Assembly: GCA_900111695.1 (NCBI GenBank) | Contig: FOHD01000003.1 | Coordinates: 214,275 to 278,274 of the forward strand | Length of the DNA stretch: 64,000 nucleotides | Source of the DNA: Olsenella sp. KH3B4 | Lineage (GTDB): Bacteria > Actinomycetota > Coriobacteriia > Coriobacteriales > Atopobiaceae | Direction of reading: 5' to 3' | Part shown: positions 15,765 through 24,470 of the stretch, in pieces | How positions within the stretch are numbered: the first letter of the stretch is position 1 | Layout: each line of letters starts with the position of its first letter | Notes under the pieces: model-generated | What the model was told of the DNA's origin: nothing | The model's input: the letters and a program-made list of their open reading frames with translations, nothing else | Database searches by the model: none | Program-made: the position numbers and the translations under genes

Positions 15765-16859
15765 ATGCTCAAGAGCACCAACATCACCCGTCGCCAGGCG
15801 CTTGCCGCACTCGGCTCCATCACCGCCGGGCTTGCGCTCGCTGCCTGCGGCACCGGTCAAACAGAGTCCACGGATGCGCCCTCTTCCAGCGATGCCTCGT
15901 CCTCGTCGGAAGCCTCCACCGCCTCCGAGGACGTGACCGTCCGCGTGGCATCCCTCAAGGGCCCCACCACCATTGGCCTGGTCTCGATGATGGATACCAC
16001 CTCCGGCGTCCCCACCGAGGATGCCCCCACCGAGCCCGCCGAAGGCTCCACGGGCATCACCTACTCCTACACGATCTCCGGTGCGGCCGACCAGGTCCTA
16101 CCGCTGGTCATCCAGGGCGAGGCGGACATTGCCCTCGTGCCCTCCAACGTGGCCTCGGTCCTCTACAACAAGACCCAGGGCGGCATCCGCGTGATCGACG
16201 TCAACACGCTGGGCGTGCTCTCCGTGGTCACCGGGGACGCCTTCGTCGAGCAGTTCGAGGATCTCGCCGGCCACATCGTCTACCTCTCCGGTCAGGGAGC
16301 CACCCCCGAGTACACGCTCAACTACTTGCTTGACCAGGCCGGGATCAGGGATCAGGTGACCATCGAGTTCAAGAGCGAGCACAGCGAGTGTGCGGCCGCC
16401 ATCCAGGCAGACCCTACCGCCGTCGCCATCCTGCCCGAGCCCTTCACCACGGCAACGCTGGCCAAGGACTCCTCGCTCTCTGCGCCCGTGAGCCTTACCG
16501 ACGTCTGGGACCGCTACGCCGGCGGCTCGGGTAGCCAGTTCGTGATGGGAGCGACCATTGCTCGCTCCGAGTTTGTGGACGAGCATCCCGCAGCCATTGC
16601 GGACTTCCTCTCGCGCCACGCCGAGTCCGTCGACACCGTGAACGGCGATCCCGCCGCTGCGGCGCCACTCGTGGCGAAGGCTGGTATCGTGGCTAGCGAG
16701 GCCATCGCCGAGAAGGCCATTCCCAAGTGCAACATCGTGTGCACTACGGGCGAGGACATGCGCTCCGCGCTCTCCGGTTATCTGCAGGTCCTCTATGATG
16801 CCGACGCCTCCTCGGTGGGCGGTGCGCTCCCCGGCGACGACTTCTACTACGAGGCCTAG
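15765..16859 (+). CDS. ABC transporter substrate-binding lipoprotein, NMT1/SsuA-like
   Basis: 364 residues. RRQALAALGS, a hydrophobic core and lipobox LAAC give a lipid-anchored (possibly Tat-exported) protein, followed by a Ser-rich linker (residues 35-60). The body matches the NMT1/SsuA/TauA-like solute-binding fold: VRVASLKGPTTIGL, GEADIALVPSNVASVLYNK, AVAILPEPFTTATLAK. Relatives bind taurine, sulfonates, nitrate or thiamine precursors; the ligand here cannot be read. The ATG at 15765 follows GAGGAGAAA. Its transport partner, a fused permease-ATPase, begins 12 bp after the stop. A hairpin-rich leader lies upstream. Confidence 0.88.
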   Translation: MLKSTNITRRQALAALGSITAGLALAACGTGQTESTDAPSSSDASSSSEASTASEDVTVRVASLKGPTTIGLVSMMDTTSGVPTEDAPTEPAEGSTGITYSYTISGAADQVLPLVIQGEADIALVPSNVASVLYNKTQGGIRVIDVNTLGVLSVVTGDAFVEQFEDLAGHIVYLSGQGATPEYTLNYLLDQAGIRDQVTIEFKSEHSECAAAIQADPTAVAILPEPFTTATLAKDSSLSAPVSLTDVWDRYAGGSGSQFVMGATIARSEFVDEHPAAIADFLSRHAESVDTVNGDPAAAAPLVAKAGIVASEAIAEKAIPKCNIVCTTGEDMRSALSGYLQVLYDADASSVGGALPGDDFYYEA

Positions 16860-16871
16860 GCCTCAGCCAGC

Positions 16872-18311
16872 ATGGCAGCCGAGAGTAACAAGCCTGCCGT
16901 GGCTCCGCGCGACGTTCTGCGCCGCGCGGGCGCCGTTGCCTTCTGGCTCCTCGTGTGGCAGCTCGCAAGCATGGCCGTTGGCTCCGATCTTCTGCTTGCC
17001 GGCCCAGTGACGGTGCTTGTGCGCCTGGCACAACTCGTTCCCACGGCAGGTTTCTGGTCCGCAGTTGGCTTCTCGCTTGCGAGAATAGCCGCCGGATTCG
17101 CTGTGGCCTTCCTGCTTGGTCTGGTGCTTGGCCTTCTCGCTCACCGCTGGCACGCGCTGGCGGAGCTTCTCGCCCCGGCAGTGAGCTTCCTTAAGAGCGT
17201 GCCCATCGTCTGCGTGATTGTGCTTTTGCTCATGTGGGTGGGGTCGGTGCGGGTCTCGGCCATCGCTGTCTTTCTCGCCGTATTTCCCGCCATTTACTTC
17301 AGCGTGCTTGAGGGATGCATGGCGGCAGACCCCGGACTGGGAGAGCTGCTCCGCGTGATGGGCGTCCCCGGCTGGCGGCGCTTCCTGGCAGACACCTGGC
17401 AGCAGCTACTCTCGTACCTGGTGGCCACGTGCAGGAACGCCTGCGGCATGGCGTGGAAGGCAGGTGTTGCCGCCGAGCTTATAGGAAGTCCGCGCGGCTC
17501 GATGGGGGAGCGCGTCTACCAGGCAAAGCTCCTGCTCGAGACCGGCGACCTTTTTGCGTGGACCATCGTGGTGGTGGCGCTTTCGTGGGCGTGCGAGAAG
17601 GCCTTTCTGGCACTCCTGCGTTCCACTGGTGGCTGGGCGATTGCGGCAAGCGTACCGCGAGCTGCGGCGCCGCAGCGCCGACAAGCCTCGCCTGCCCCGA
17701 TAGGCATCTCGCTTGAGGACGTGACCCTGGGCTACGACGGCGTGCCGGTTGCTACCTGCAGCCTCGCGCTTGCACCGGGCTCGCGCACGGTGCTCGCCGA
17801 CCCATCCGGCGCGGGAAAGTCCACGCTGGTCAAGGTGGTCTGCGGGCTTCTCGCCCCGCTCGCCGGACTCGTGGAGGCGCCGACTTGGGGTGAGCTCTCG
17901 GTGCAGTTCCAGGACCCGCGCCTGGTCGAGGCAATGACTGCGGAGCAGAACGTGCTGCTCTGCTCGGCGGGCACCCGTTCTGCGGGGGAGGCGCATGCGC
18001 TCCTGGCGGAGCTTCTTCCCGAGGATGCTCTGGGCAGGCCGATTGCGGAGCTCTCCGGCGGGCAACGCCGCCGTGTGGAGCTGGCGCGGGCGCTCGCGCA
18101 TCCTAGCGCGGCGGTTGTTCTCGACGAGCCCTTTGCCTCGCTCGACGCCGACTCGCACAAGGTGGCGGCTGCCTTTGTGGTGCGCCACCTTTGTGGCCGC
18201 ACGCTGCTCGTTGCCTCTCACGCCCCCGGTGACGCCGAGCTTCTCGATGCGCAGCCGGCACGGTTGGGCAACGCAGACGAGAAGGATCGGAAAGAATTCT
18301 CGGAAGAATAA
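16872..18311 (+). CDS. Fused ABC importer permease and ATPase
   Basis: 479 residues. The N-terminal half (about 15-255) is a SsuC/TauC-type permease with about six membrane segments and the loop LGELLRVMGVPGWRRFLADTW. A short linker with APQRRQASPAP leads to an ATPase (about 275-465) with Walker A DPSGAGKST, Q-loop SVQFQDPRL, signature LSGGQRRR, Walker B AVVLDEPF and the switch histidine in VASHAP. These are normally separate proteins; the fusion fixes a 1:1 ratio, and dimerisation would give the complete importer. The start overlaps no strong ribosome-binding site, so coupling to the lipoprotein gene is likely. The ATPase is short of the usual C-terminal tail. Confidence 0.87.
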   Translation: MAAESNKPAVAPRDVLRRAGAVAFWLLVWQLASMAVGSDLLLAGPVTVLVRLAQLVPTAGFWSAVGFSLARIAAGFAVAFLLGLVLGLLAHRWHALAELLAPAVSFLKSVPIVCVIVLLLMWVGSVRVSAIAVFLAVFPAIYFSVLEGCMAADPGLGELLRVMGVPGWRRFLADTWQQLLSYLVATCRNACGMAWKAGVAAELIGSPRGSMGERVYQAKLLLETGDLFAWTIVVVALSWACEKAFLALLRSTGGWAIAASVPRAAAPQRRQASPAPIGISLEDVTLGYDGVPVATCSLALAPGSRTVLADPSGAGKSTLVKVVCGLLAPLAGLVEAPTWGELSVQFQDPRLVEAMTAEQNVLLCSAGTRSAGEAHALLAELLPEDALGRPIAELSGGQRRRVELARALAHPSAAVVLDEPFASLDADSHKVAAAFVVRHLCGRTLLVASHAPGDAELLDAQPARLGNADEKDRKEFSEE

Positions 18312-18350
18312 TTCTTGCGAGAATATTCTAGGACTCTTGCCGAGACGTGC

Positions 18351-18593
18351 CTACTTCGAGTAGGCCGCTCGCACGCTGACGCCGGGGATGGCGCCGATGC
18401 GGCCGGCCAGTGCCGCGATGGTGTCCTGCGGCGCGTCGACGGCGACGGAAATTACGTTCATGTGGCGCTTGGGGTAGGGGATGCCCATGCGGCCGATGAT
18501 GATACTGGCATTCTCGTGCAGCACCTCGTTGAGGCGCGCGACCGATTCCGTGTCCTCGACGATGATTCCCAGCACTGCGACGCGCGTCTCCAT
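18351..18593 (-). CDS. TM1266-family putative iron-only hydrogenase system regulator
   Basis: 80 residues, matching the small ACT/NikR-C-like TM1266 family: METRVAVLGIIVEDTESVARLNEVLHE, then GRMGIPYPKRHMNVISVAVDAP and a C-terminal GVSVRAAYSK. These proteins usually sit near [FeFe]-hydrogenase maturation genes and are thought to be regulatory; none is in this window. GGGAGG lies just before the ATG at 18593. It is the last gene of a minus-strand series, separated from helD by a strong hairpin, so it is probably transcribed on its own. Confidence 0.8.
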   Translation of the reverse strand: METRVAVLGIIVEDTESVARLNEVLHENASIIIGRMGIPYPKRHMNVISVAVDAPQDTIAALAGRIGAIPGVSVRAAYSK

Positions 18594-18640
18594 GACTGCC
18601 TCCCGTGACCTGCGGTTCCTCGGCTTCAAGCGACAGAATA

Positions 18641-18675
18641 CGCCCTTGTGGCGCCAAAACGGCGCCACAAGGGCG
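18641..18675 (-). terminator. Strong hairpin terminator after helD
   Basis: Perfect 15-bp arms CGCCCTTGTGGCGCC (18641-18655) and GGCGCCACAAGGGCG (18661-18675) around AAAAC, 65 bp after the helD stop. The T-run on the minus strand is poor (TATTCTG), so it may act as a stem without full U-tract, but the position between two same-strand genes supports termination. Confidence 0.7.
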
Positions 18676-18739
18676 TTCCCGCAGCAACTGCGTACGAAAC
18701 CCTCGCTGCGCCGCCGAGCCTTCCGGCGCGCACCGCGCC

Positions 18740-20860
18740 CTACCGCGCGAGAAGCGGCGTCAGCTCGCCCTGCGAGACGATCGTGACCTCGTGCATCGCG
18801 CGGCTGATGGCGGTGTAGAGCCGCCGCCGCGAGATCGGCGTGTCCGGGTAGACCCCTGCCTGCGCGTCGGGCACCACCACGTGGTCGAACTCGAGGCCCT
18901 TCGCCAGCCGCAGGTCCATGACCACCACGCCACTCGCCGGCATGAGGGTGTCGCGGCTCACAAGGCGCACGCAATCGCCCAGCTGCTTCGCAAGCCAGTT
19001 GGCGCGTGCGGCGTCGGCGGCAACGATGGCGGTGAGGCCCTCCTCGTCCGTGGCCTTCTCGGCAATGCGCGCCAGCTCAGCCACGTAACGTCCCGGGTCG
19101 CCGTCCGCCACCTCCACAACGCGCGGTGGCGTGCCAGCCCGTTGCACCGAGGTGAGACGCGCGCGCTCGTCAAGCGGCAAGAGGCTCGTGAACAGCTCTG
19201 TGATCTCGGGGCTCGAGCGGTAGCTGGTGAGAAGCTCGCAGGTCTCGACCTCGCCATGCGTCGCCGAGAAGATCTGTCGCACCTGGTCGAAGCTCGCCGT
19301 GCCCTCGCGGATGGCCTGGTGCTCGTCGCCAAGCAGCATGAAGTGCGCACGCGGGAAGTAGCGCGCAAGCACCATGAGCTGCGTCACGGTGTAGTCCTGC
19401 ACCTCGTCCACCATCACGTAGCGCGCGGACTTCTCGCCGCCGCCCATCACCAGCAGCTTGAGGTAGACCCACTCTGCCGCCGTGAGCGCGCTCTTGCCCA
19501 GCACGCGCATGCCAATACGGTCAATGCGCAGCCAGTTGCCGCGCTCGATCTCGTCGTGCGCGCCGGCAAAGAGATGGCGCACGTACGTGAGCGCGTAGGC
19601 GGCGCACTCTTCGTCGTCGGCGGGGCTTATCGTCTGGCCAAAGACCTCGACCTGCTCTTCCACGTCGAGGCCCAGCATCTCCTCCCAGACCTCCTCGCTC
19701 TTGGAGAGCGCCGCAAGCTTGCGGTCAAGGCGGTCGTGCAGCTCGTCCTTCACCAGGGCGGTAAGGCGCGGGCCCACGGGAATCTGCGAGAACTTGGCCA
19801 CGGCACCCGCCACCGAGGATGCCTTGAGCATCACGCGTTCGCCGCAGCGGACCTCGCGCAGGTCGTCGGGCTCAAGTGTCATCGTGCGCACGCCCTCCTC
19901 AAGGTGGGCGAGCTCCTCCGGGTCTCCGTCGCGCCCGTCGCCGCGCTCGGAAAGTCCAAGGCTGGCGAGAAACCCGCGCCACGTGAAGATGCGCGGGTTC
20001 TTCTCGCCCATGCTGGGCAGCACGGTGTCGATGTAGTGGCGAAAGACGTCGTTGGGCGTGAAGAGAAAGACCTGGTCTGCCGAGAGGGTCTTGCGCTCCT
20101 GATAGAAGAGGTACGCCACGCGCTGCAGCAGCACCGAGGTCTTGCCCGAGCCGGCGATGCCGCTCACGAGCAGCACCGGGACGTCCTCGTGGCGGATGAC
20201 TGCGTTCTGCTCGCGCTGGATGGTGGCGGTGATGGCCGCGAGCTTCTCGGAGTGGTGCTTCTTGAGCGCACCCAGAAGCAGCGAGTCCTCGATGGCCACG
20301 GTGGTGTCGAAGTACGAGTTGAGCGTGTCGCGCGTGATGTCAAACTGGCGGCGCAGCAGCAGGTTGACGGTGCGCGTGCGGCCGTCTACCTGGTAGGATG
20401 TGGGACCCATCTCCTGGTTGTAGTAGGTCTCGGCCACGGGGCTGCGCCAGTCCACGATGAGCGGGCGCTTGTGCTCGTCGGTCATGCCTGCGGCGCCAAT
20501 GTAGACGTCGCGCGGCGGACGGCCGGGACGCATCTCCAGCGTGACCTTGGCGAAGTAGGGCTGGCGCAGCAGCAGGAGCACGCGCTGGAGCTTCTCGACG
20601 GTGAAGTCGTGGTACTGGTTGTACGTATCGATGACCGAGTTGAGCGTCTCGATGGCGGCCAGCGTCTCCATGGTCTCGTCGGAGCCGCCAAAGTCGGGAC
20701 GAATCTCCTCGCTCATCTCGCGGAGGTCCGCCGCCGCGCCCCTGTGGCTGGTCTCGATCTCCTCCGTGAGGGTGTCGCGCAGGCCGCAGAGCTGGGTGTA
20801 TATCGCGCTCAGGTGGTCCTGCTCCTCACGGAACGTCTTGTCGTGCGTCTCGTCTGCCAT
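18740..20860 (-). CDS. helD: HelD-type superfamily 1 helicase (RNA polymerase recycling)
   Basis: 706 residues. The N-terminal coiled region (about 1-60) precedes LIVDWRSPVAETYYN, the conserved HelD segment, then ATIQREQNAVIR and Walker A SGIAGSGKTSVLLQR (about residue 235). Walker B-like VMVDEVQDYT, the LLGDEHQAI motif and the C-terminal MDLRLAKGLEFDHVVV and LYTAISRAMHEVTIV motifs complete an SF1 helicase. HelD binds stalled RNA polymerase and uses ATP to strip it from DNA and nucleic acid. Upstream on the same strand are a small unknown gene and engB. A strong hairpin follows the stop. Confidence 0.9.
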   Translation of the reverse strand: MADETHDKTFREEQDHLSAIYTQLCGLRDTLTEEIETSHRGAAADLREMSEEIRPDFGGSDETMETLAAIETLNSVIDTYNQYHDFTVEKLQRVLLLLRQPYFAKVTLEMRPGRPPRDVYIGAAGMTDEHKRPLIVDWRSPVAETYYNQEMGPTSYQVDGRTRTVNLLLRRQFDITRDTLNSYFDTTVAIEDSLLLGALKKHHSEKLAAITATIQREQNAVIRHEDVPVLLVSGIAGSGKTSVLLQRVAYLFYQERKTLSADQVFLFTPNDVFRHYIDTVLPSMGEKNPRIFTWRGFLASLGLSERGDGRDGDPEELAHLEEGVRTMTLEPDDLREVRCGERVMLKASSVAGAVAKFSQIPVGPRLTALVKDELHDRLDRKLAALSKSEEVWEEMLGLDVEEQVEVFGQTISPADDEECAAYALTYVRHLFAGAHDEIERGNWLRIDRIGMRVLGKSALTAAEWVYLKLLVMGGGEKSARYVMVDEVQDYTVTQLMVLARYFPRAHFMLLGDEHQAIREGTASFDQVRQIFSATHGEVETCELLTSYRSSPEITELFTSLLPLDERARLTSVQRAGTPPRVVEVADGDPGRYVAELARIAEKATDEEGLTAIVAADAARANWLAKQLGDCVRLVSRDTLMPASGVVVMDLRLAKGLEFDHVVVPDAQAGVYPDTPISRRRLYTAISRAMHEVTIVSQGELTPLLAR

Positions 20861-20939
20861 GCGTCCTCCCCGTGCCCGGCACGAAAGCGTGACGGACTAT
20901 TGTAGCGCGAGACGGGCGCGGGCGAGCAGGACCGCGGGG

Positions 20940-21290
20940 CTACTCTGTCGTGTCTCCGTCTCCCGCGAGCCGCACGGTGCAGGATGGGAAGCCCCCGGCG
21001 TTCGAGTACGTCACGGTGCAGGGAATGCGGTCGGGGAGCGCCTTGGGGTCGAGGCCCGCGCCAAGCGAAAGCGCACCCATCTCCCGGGCGTTGATGCGCC
21101 CTACCAGCTCGCCAAAAACCTGGCAACGCCAGGTGGCGCCAATGCCCAGCGGGCCCTTCTCGCGCACAAACTCGCCGGGTGCCGAGGTGACGGAGTGCTT
21201 TGTCATCTCGAGACCGGCGGCAAGGACCATCGTGGTGTTCTCAAAGACAAACTCCTCGAGCCTCTCGGGCTCGCGCCTACGTGCGGACAT
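20940..21290 (-). CDS. Conserved-looking hypothetical protein
   Basis: 116 residues, no family recognised. GGAGACACAC precedes the ATG at 21290, giving MSARRREPERLEEFVFENTT. The protein seems soluble, has two cysteines (WRCQVFGE and PSCTVRLA) and no membrane segment or signal peptide. It lies between engB (58 bp upstream) and helD (79 bp downstream) on one strand and may be in an operon with engB. Codon use matches its neighbours, so it is probably real. Confidence 0.6.
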   Translation of the reverse strand: MSARRREPERLEEFVFENTTMVLAAGLEMTKHSVTSAPGEFVREKGPLGIGATWRCQVFGELVGRINAREMGALSLGAGLDPKALPDRIPCTVTYSNAGGFPSCTVRLAGDGDTTE

Positions 21291-21348
21291 GTGTGTCTCC
21301 TCGTTGCGACCTTGATGTTCTCGATGCGTGTGCCTCGCAGCGCGCCGC

Positions 21349-21933
21349 CTAGTCGCAGGCCTTCTCGATGCGGCGGCGCAGCTCGTCGATGCCCAGGCCG
21401 GTCTGCGCGGAGGTGAGCAGCATCTGCTCGCGCGGCACGTCGAGCTGGCGCGAGAGAAGTTCAACCTGACGCGCCTGCTTGGGTCGGCTGAGCTTGTCTG
21501 CCTTGGTGAGCGCGACCACAAAGGGAAGCTCGTTCTCGCGGAGGAACGCCAGCATATCCTGGTCGAGCTTCTGCGCCTCCAGGCGCACGTCGACAAGGGC
21601 GATGACCAGGTTGAAGCTGCGTTCCTGCGCAAAGTAGCCAGAGATGAGGTTTGCCCAGCGCTGGCGCTCGGCCATCGAGACGCGCGCGAAGCCGTAGCCA
21701 GGCAGGTCCACAAAGCTAATGCCGTCTGCCTCGAAGAAGTTCACGTTTGCCGTCTTGCCTGGCTGCGACGAGACCTTTGCCAGCGCCTTGCGGCCCAGCA
21801 GCTTGTTGAGAAGCGATGACTTGCCCACGTTGGAGCGGCCGACAAACGCCACCTCGGGTGTGGTGGGGGCGGGGAGCCCGTCGACGGTTCCGTATGAAGC
21901 GATGTAGCGAGCGTTCTGCAGGTTGAGCGCCAT
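21349..21933 (-). CDS. engB: Ribosome biogenesis GTPase EngB/YsxC
   Basis: 194 residues, full length. G1 GRSNVGKSS (32-40), G3 DLPGYGFARV, G4 TKADK and the G5 region LLTSAQTGLG are all present. EngB is an essential GTPase for large ribosomal subunit assembly. The ATG (MALNLQNARYIAS) has AAGAGGAAA upstream. It heads the minus-strand group engB, hypothetical, helD. Confidence 0.93.
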   Translation of the reverse strand: MALNLQNARYIASYGTVDGLPAPTTPEVAFVGRSNVGKSSLLNKLLGRKALAKVSSQPGKTANVNFFEADGISFVDLPGYGFARVSMAERQRWANLISGYFAQERSFNLVIALVDVRLEAQKLDQDMLAFLRENELPFVVALTKADKLSRPKQARQVELLSRQLDVPREQMLLTSAQTGLGIDELRRRIEKACD

Positions 21934-22053
21934 GGTTTCCTCTTTTCGCGATGCCTTTGGGTGACGATTTTACCCGAAGCGAGGCTGCGGCCCCTCGCGG
22001 CGCGGTCCCGCGCTCCGGTGCGTCACCGCGTTCCGGCCCTCATCCGTCATGCA

Positions 22054-22121
22054 CTGTTGAGAAGGATTTCGACATTCTGCGGCCGGCAAACCGAAGATTC
22101 CGTCCAATTTGTTCTCAACAG
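22054..22121. repeat. Wide inverted repeat between engB and a small membrane-protein gene
   Basis: CTGTTGAGAA (22054-22063) and TTCTCAACAG (22112-22121) are exact reverse complements 48 bp apart in the divergent gap between engB and the gene at 22194. The stretch is AT-richer than its surroundings. It could be an operator pair, a small RNA or a hairpin. No T-run follows. Confidence 0.55.
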
Positions 22122-22193
22122 CGACGGGCATAACCATCAGCAGGACCGGTAGAATGTCGCCGTAGTGCAAAGCGGGCAGGGAGGTGCGACAGC

Positions 22194-22328
22194 GTGGACG
22201 AGAAGGACCAAAAACCTGGCGAGCCACCCAAGCGCTCTCTTCTCGTCACGCTCCTCATCGCGGCAGCGATCGCGCTGCTCGCCGGCTTTCTCGCCTGGGG
22301 AGTTCCTGCGCTGCTCGGTGTGAGATAG
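22194..22328 (+). CDS. Small single-pass membrane protein, 44 residues
   Basis: GTG start preceded by AGGGAGGTG about 8 bp upstream, a good ribosome-binding site. The product starts VDEKDQKPGEPPKRS (hydrophilic) and continues as one long hydrophobic helix (LLVTLLIAAAIALLAGFLAW) ending GVPALLGVR. The two-part layout and the site before it support a real gene. No family recognised. The uppP gene lies 180 bp downstream on the same strand; the space between is GC-rich and holds a TTGACA at about 22452 that may be part of the uppP promoter. Confidence 0.55.
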   Translation: MDEKDQKPGEPPKRSLLVTLLIAAAIALLAGFLAWGVPALLGVR

Positions 22329-22509
22329 GTCGAAGCGCCGCCCCCGTCTCCTGCGCGCCGCCCCGTCGCCAGCTGCGCGCCAGCCCTGTCTCTAGTTTTT
22401 CGCTGAATGCACGGCGTCCGCGTGACCCGTTCCGCGCGGCCCCTTCATCATTGACACGTTAACAGGCGCGCGCACCCGCCGTCGGCGGCTGGCGCAAGAA
22501 GGGGGAAAC

Positions 22510-23484
22510 GTGGATCTTCTCGAGCTTCTCAAGGCAGCGGTCTATGGCGTGGTCGAGGGCATCACCGAGTGGCTGCCCATCTCGTCGACGGGGCACATGC
22601 TCCTTCTCGAGCAGGTCATGCCGCTCAGCGTCTCGAAGGACTTCTGGGACATGTTCCTCGTGGTAATCCAGCTCGGCGCCATCATTGCCGTGCTTGTCGC
22701 CTTCTTCCACGAGCTCAACCCGTTCTCGGGCTCCAAGTCGGCCAAAGAGCGCCGCTTCACGTGGACGCTCTGGGGCAAGACCATCGTCGCGTGCATTCCC
22801 GCCGCCGTGATTGGCCTCCCGCTTGACGATTGGATCGAGGACCACCTGGGCAGCCCCTTTGTGATTGCCGCGGCGCTTATCGTCTACGGCATTGCCTTTA
22901 TCATTATCGAGACCCTCCGCGAGCGCCGTGCCCAGCGCCTCGCCGCCCCAGCAGCAGGCTCTACCGCAGCGGTCGGCACGTCTGGTTCCTATCGTCCGCG
23001 TCACTTCTCCGGCTCGGCCGCGCCGCAGCCGCAGCAGGAGCTCGCGGTCTCGCAGCTTGCAGATTCCGAGGCCTGCATCCAGGACATTGGTGACCTCGAC
23101 TGGAAGACCGCCCTGGGCATCGGCCTCTTCCAGGTGCTCTCCATCGTCCCCGGCACCTCGCGCTCCGGCTCCACCATCATCGGCGGCCTCATCCTTGGCT
23201 GCTCGCGCACCGTGGTCGCGCAGTTCACGTTCTACCTGGCCATTCCCGTGATGGTGGGTGCCTCTGGCCTGCGCCTGGTGAAGTACTTCCTCAAGGGCAA
23301 CACCTTCTCCGGCCCCGAGGCGGCAATCCTGCTTACGGGCTGCGCCGTGGCGTTTGTCGTCTCCCTGGCGGCCATCCGCTTCCTTATGGGCTTCGTGAAG
23401 AAGCACGACTTCAAGCCCTTCGGTTGGTACCGCATCGTGCTGGGCATCGCCGTCATTGCGTACTTTGCGCTGGTCGCGGCCTAG
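22510..23484 (+). CDS. uppP: Undecaprenyl-diphosphatase
   Basis: 324 residues, GTG start with AAGGGGGAAA upstream. The two catalytic signatures are present: [15 protein letters not shown] (residues 16-30) and [14 protein letters not shown] in the second half. UppP dephosphorylates undecaprenyl diphosphate to recycle the lipid carrier for peptidoglycan and polysaccharide synthesis, in the membrane; it also gives some bacitracin resistance. It is about 50 residues longer than usual because of a hydrophilic insert (about 140-195, Ala/Pro/Gln-rich) between membrane segments. The last residues are hydrophobic, as usual. Confidence 0.93.
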   Translation: MDLLELLKAAVYGVVEGITEWLPISSTGHMLLLEQVMPLSVSKDFWDMFLVVIQLGAIIAVLVAFFHELNPFSGSKSAKERRFTWTLWGKTIVACIPAAVIGLPLDDWIEDHLGSPFVIAAALIVYGIAFIIIETLRERRAQRLAAPAAGSTAAVGTSGSYRPRHFSGSAAPQPQQELAVSQLADSEACIQDIGDLDWKTALGIGLFQVLSIVPGTSRSGSTIIGGLILGCSRTVVAQFTFYLAIPVMVGASGLRLVKYFLKGNTFSGPEAAILLTGCAVAFVVSLAAIRFLMGFVKKHDFKPFGWYRIVLGIAVIAYFALVAA

Positions 23485-23527
23485 GGGCACGGCGAGAAGA
23501 ACGGGCTGCCGAGAGGAGCGTCGCATC

Positions 23528-24448
23528 ATGGTGCGCGAGCGCGAGGGCTACATTCCGTTTGCGGGATACCAGACCTACTACCGAGTGGCGGGGGAGTGCC
23601 AGCCTGGTAAGCTGCCCCTGCTCGTCCTGCACGGCGGACCCGGTGCCGCCCACTACTACCTGCAGTCTCTCGATGGCATTGCCGAGAAGTACGGTCGCGC
23701 CGTTGTCTACTACGACCAGATCTCCTGCGGCCGCTCCAAGACGCCGCCCCTGCCGGATCTGTGGGGATGCTCTCTCTTTCTCGACGAGCTTGCCTGCGTG
23801 CGGGCGTATCTTGCGACGACCTTTGGCTGGGATCGTCTGCACATCCTGGGCCAGAGCTGGGGCGGCATGCTGGCCATGATGTACGCCATCGGCGAGCCCT
23901 GGCATAGTCACGGACACGACGGCCTGGCCTCCATGGTGGTTGCCAGCTCGCCCGCGAGCATGGACCTGTGGCTTCACGAGGCCATCCGGCTTCGCCACTA
24001 CCTGCCGCAAGAGATGGACGAGGCCCTGGCGCAGGCCGACGTCGACGGTGACTACAGTCGTCCCGAGGTCCGTGCGGCGACGGCCGAGTATTACCGACGC
24101 CACGTCTCCAAGGTGCCGGAGGACGAGAGGCCCGCGCATCTCCACAGTCCCGAGCCGGATCCGGTTGGAGACGAGTGCTACCACTTCATGCAGGGGATGA
24201 GCGAGTTTGTCGTCACGGGCGCTCTCTCGCACTGGAGCGTGGTGGACCAGCTGCCCAAGATTGACGTTCCTACGCTCGTGACCTCGGGTGCGGCTGACGA
24301 GTGCACACCGCTTGTGGCAAAGCAGGTGGCTGACGGCATTCCCGGTGCCCGTTGGGAGCTCTTCGCCGATGGCACGCACTGGGTGCACGGCGAGCAGCCT
24401 GATCGCTATAACGCGGCGGTCGAGCGCTTCCTCGAGGAGCACGAGTAG
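23528..24448 (+). CDS. Proline iminopeptidase-like alpha/beta hydrolase (S33)
   Basis: 306 residues. Features of the S33 prolyl aminopeptidase family: oxyanion HGGPG (LLVLHGGPGAAHYY), YDQISCGRS, nucleophile elbow GQSWGG, the acid in SGAADECTP and the histidine in DGTHWVHGE. It removes N-terminal proline or amino acids from peptides, or acts as an amino acid amidase; the substrate is inferred. GAGAGGAG lies about 7 bp before the ATG at 23528. The gene begins 44 bp after uppP and may be cotranscribed. It ends 22 bp from a convergent gene. Confidence 0.85.
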   Translation: MVREREGYIPFAGYQTYYRVAGECQPGKLPLLVLHGGPGAAHYYLQSLDGIAEKYGRAVVYYDQISCGRSKTPPLPDLWGCSLFLDELACVRAYLATTFGWDRLHILGQSWGGMLAMMYAIGEPWHSHGHDGLASMVVASSPASMDLWLHEAIRLRHYLPQEMDEALAQADVDGDYSRPEVRAATAEYYRRHVSKVPEDERPAHLHSPEPDPVGDECYHFMQGMSEFVVTGALSHWSVVDQLPKIDVPTLVTSGAADECTPLVAKQVADGIPGARWELFADGTHWVHGEQPDRYNAAVERFLEEHE

Positions 24449-24463
24449 GGCGGCTCCGCCGCC
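24449..24463. terminator. Short hairpin between convergent genes
   Basis: GGCGGC (24449-24454) and GCCGCC (24458-24463) pair around TCC in the 22-bp gap between two convergent genes. It may be a minimal bidirectional terminator; there is no T-run. Confidence 0.35.
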
Positions 24464-24470
24464 GTGCCGG

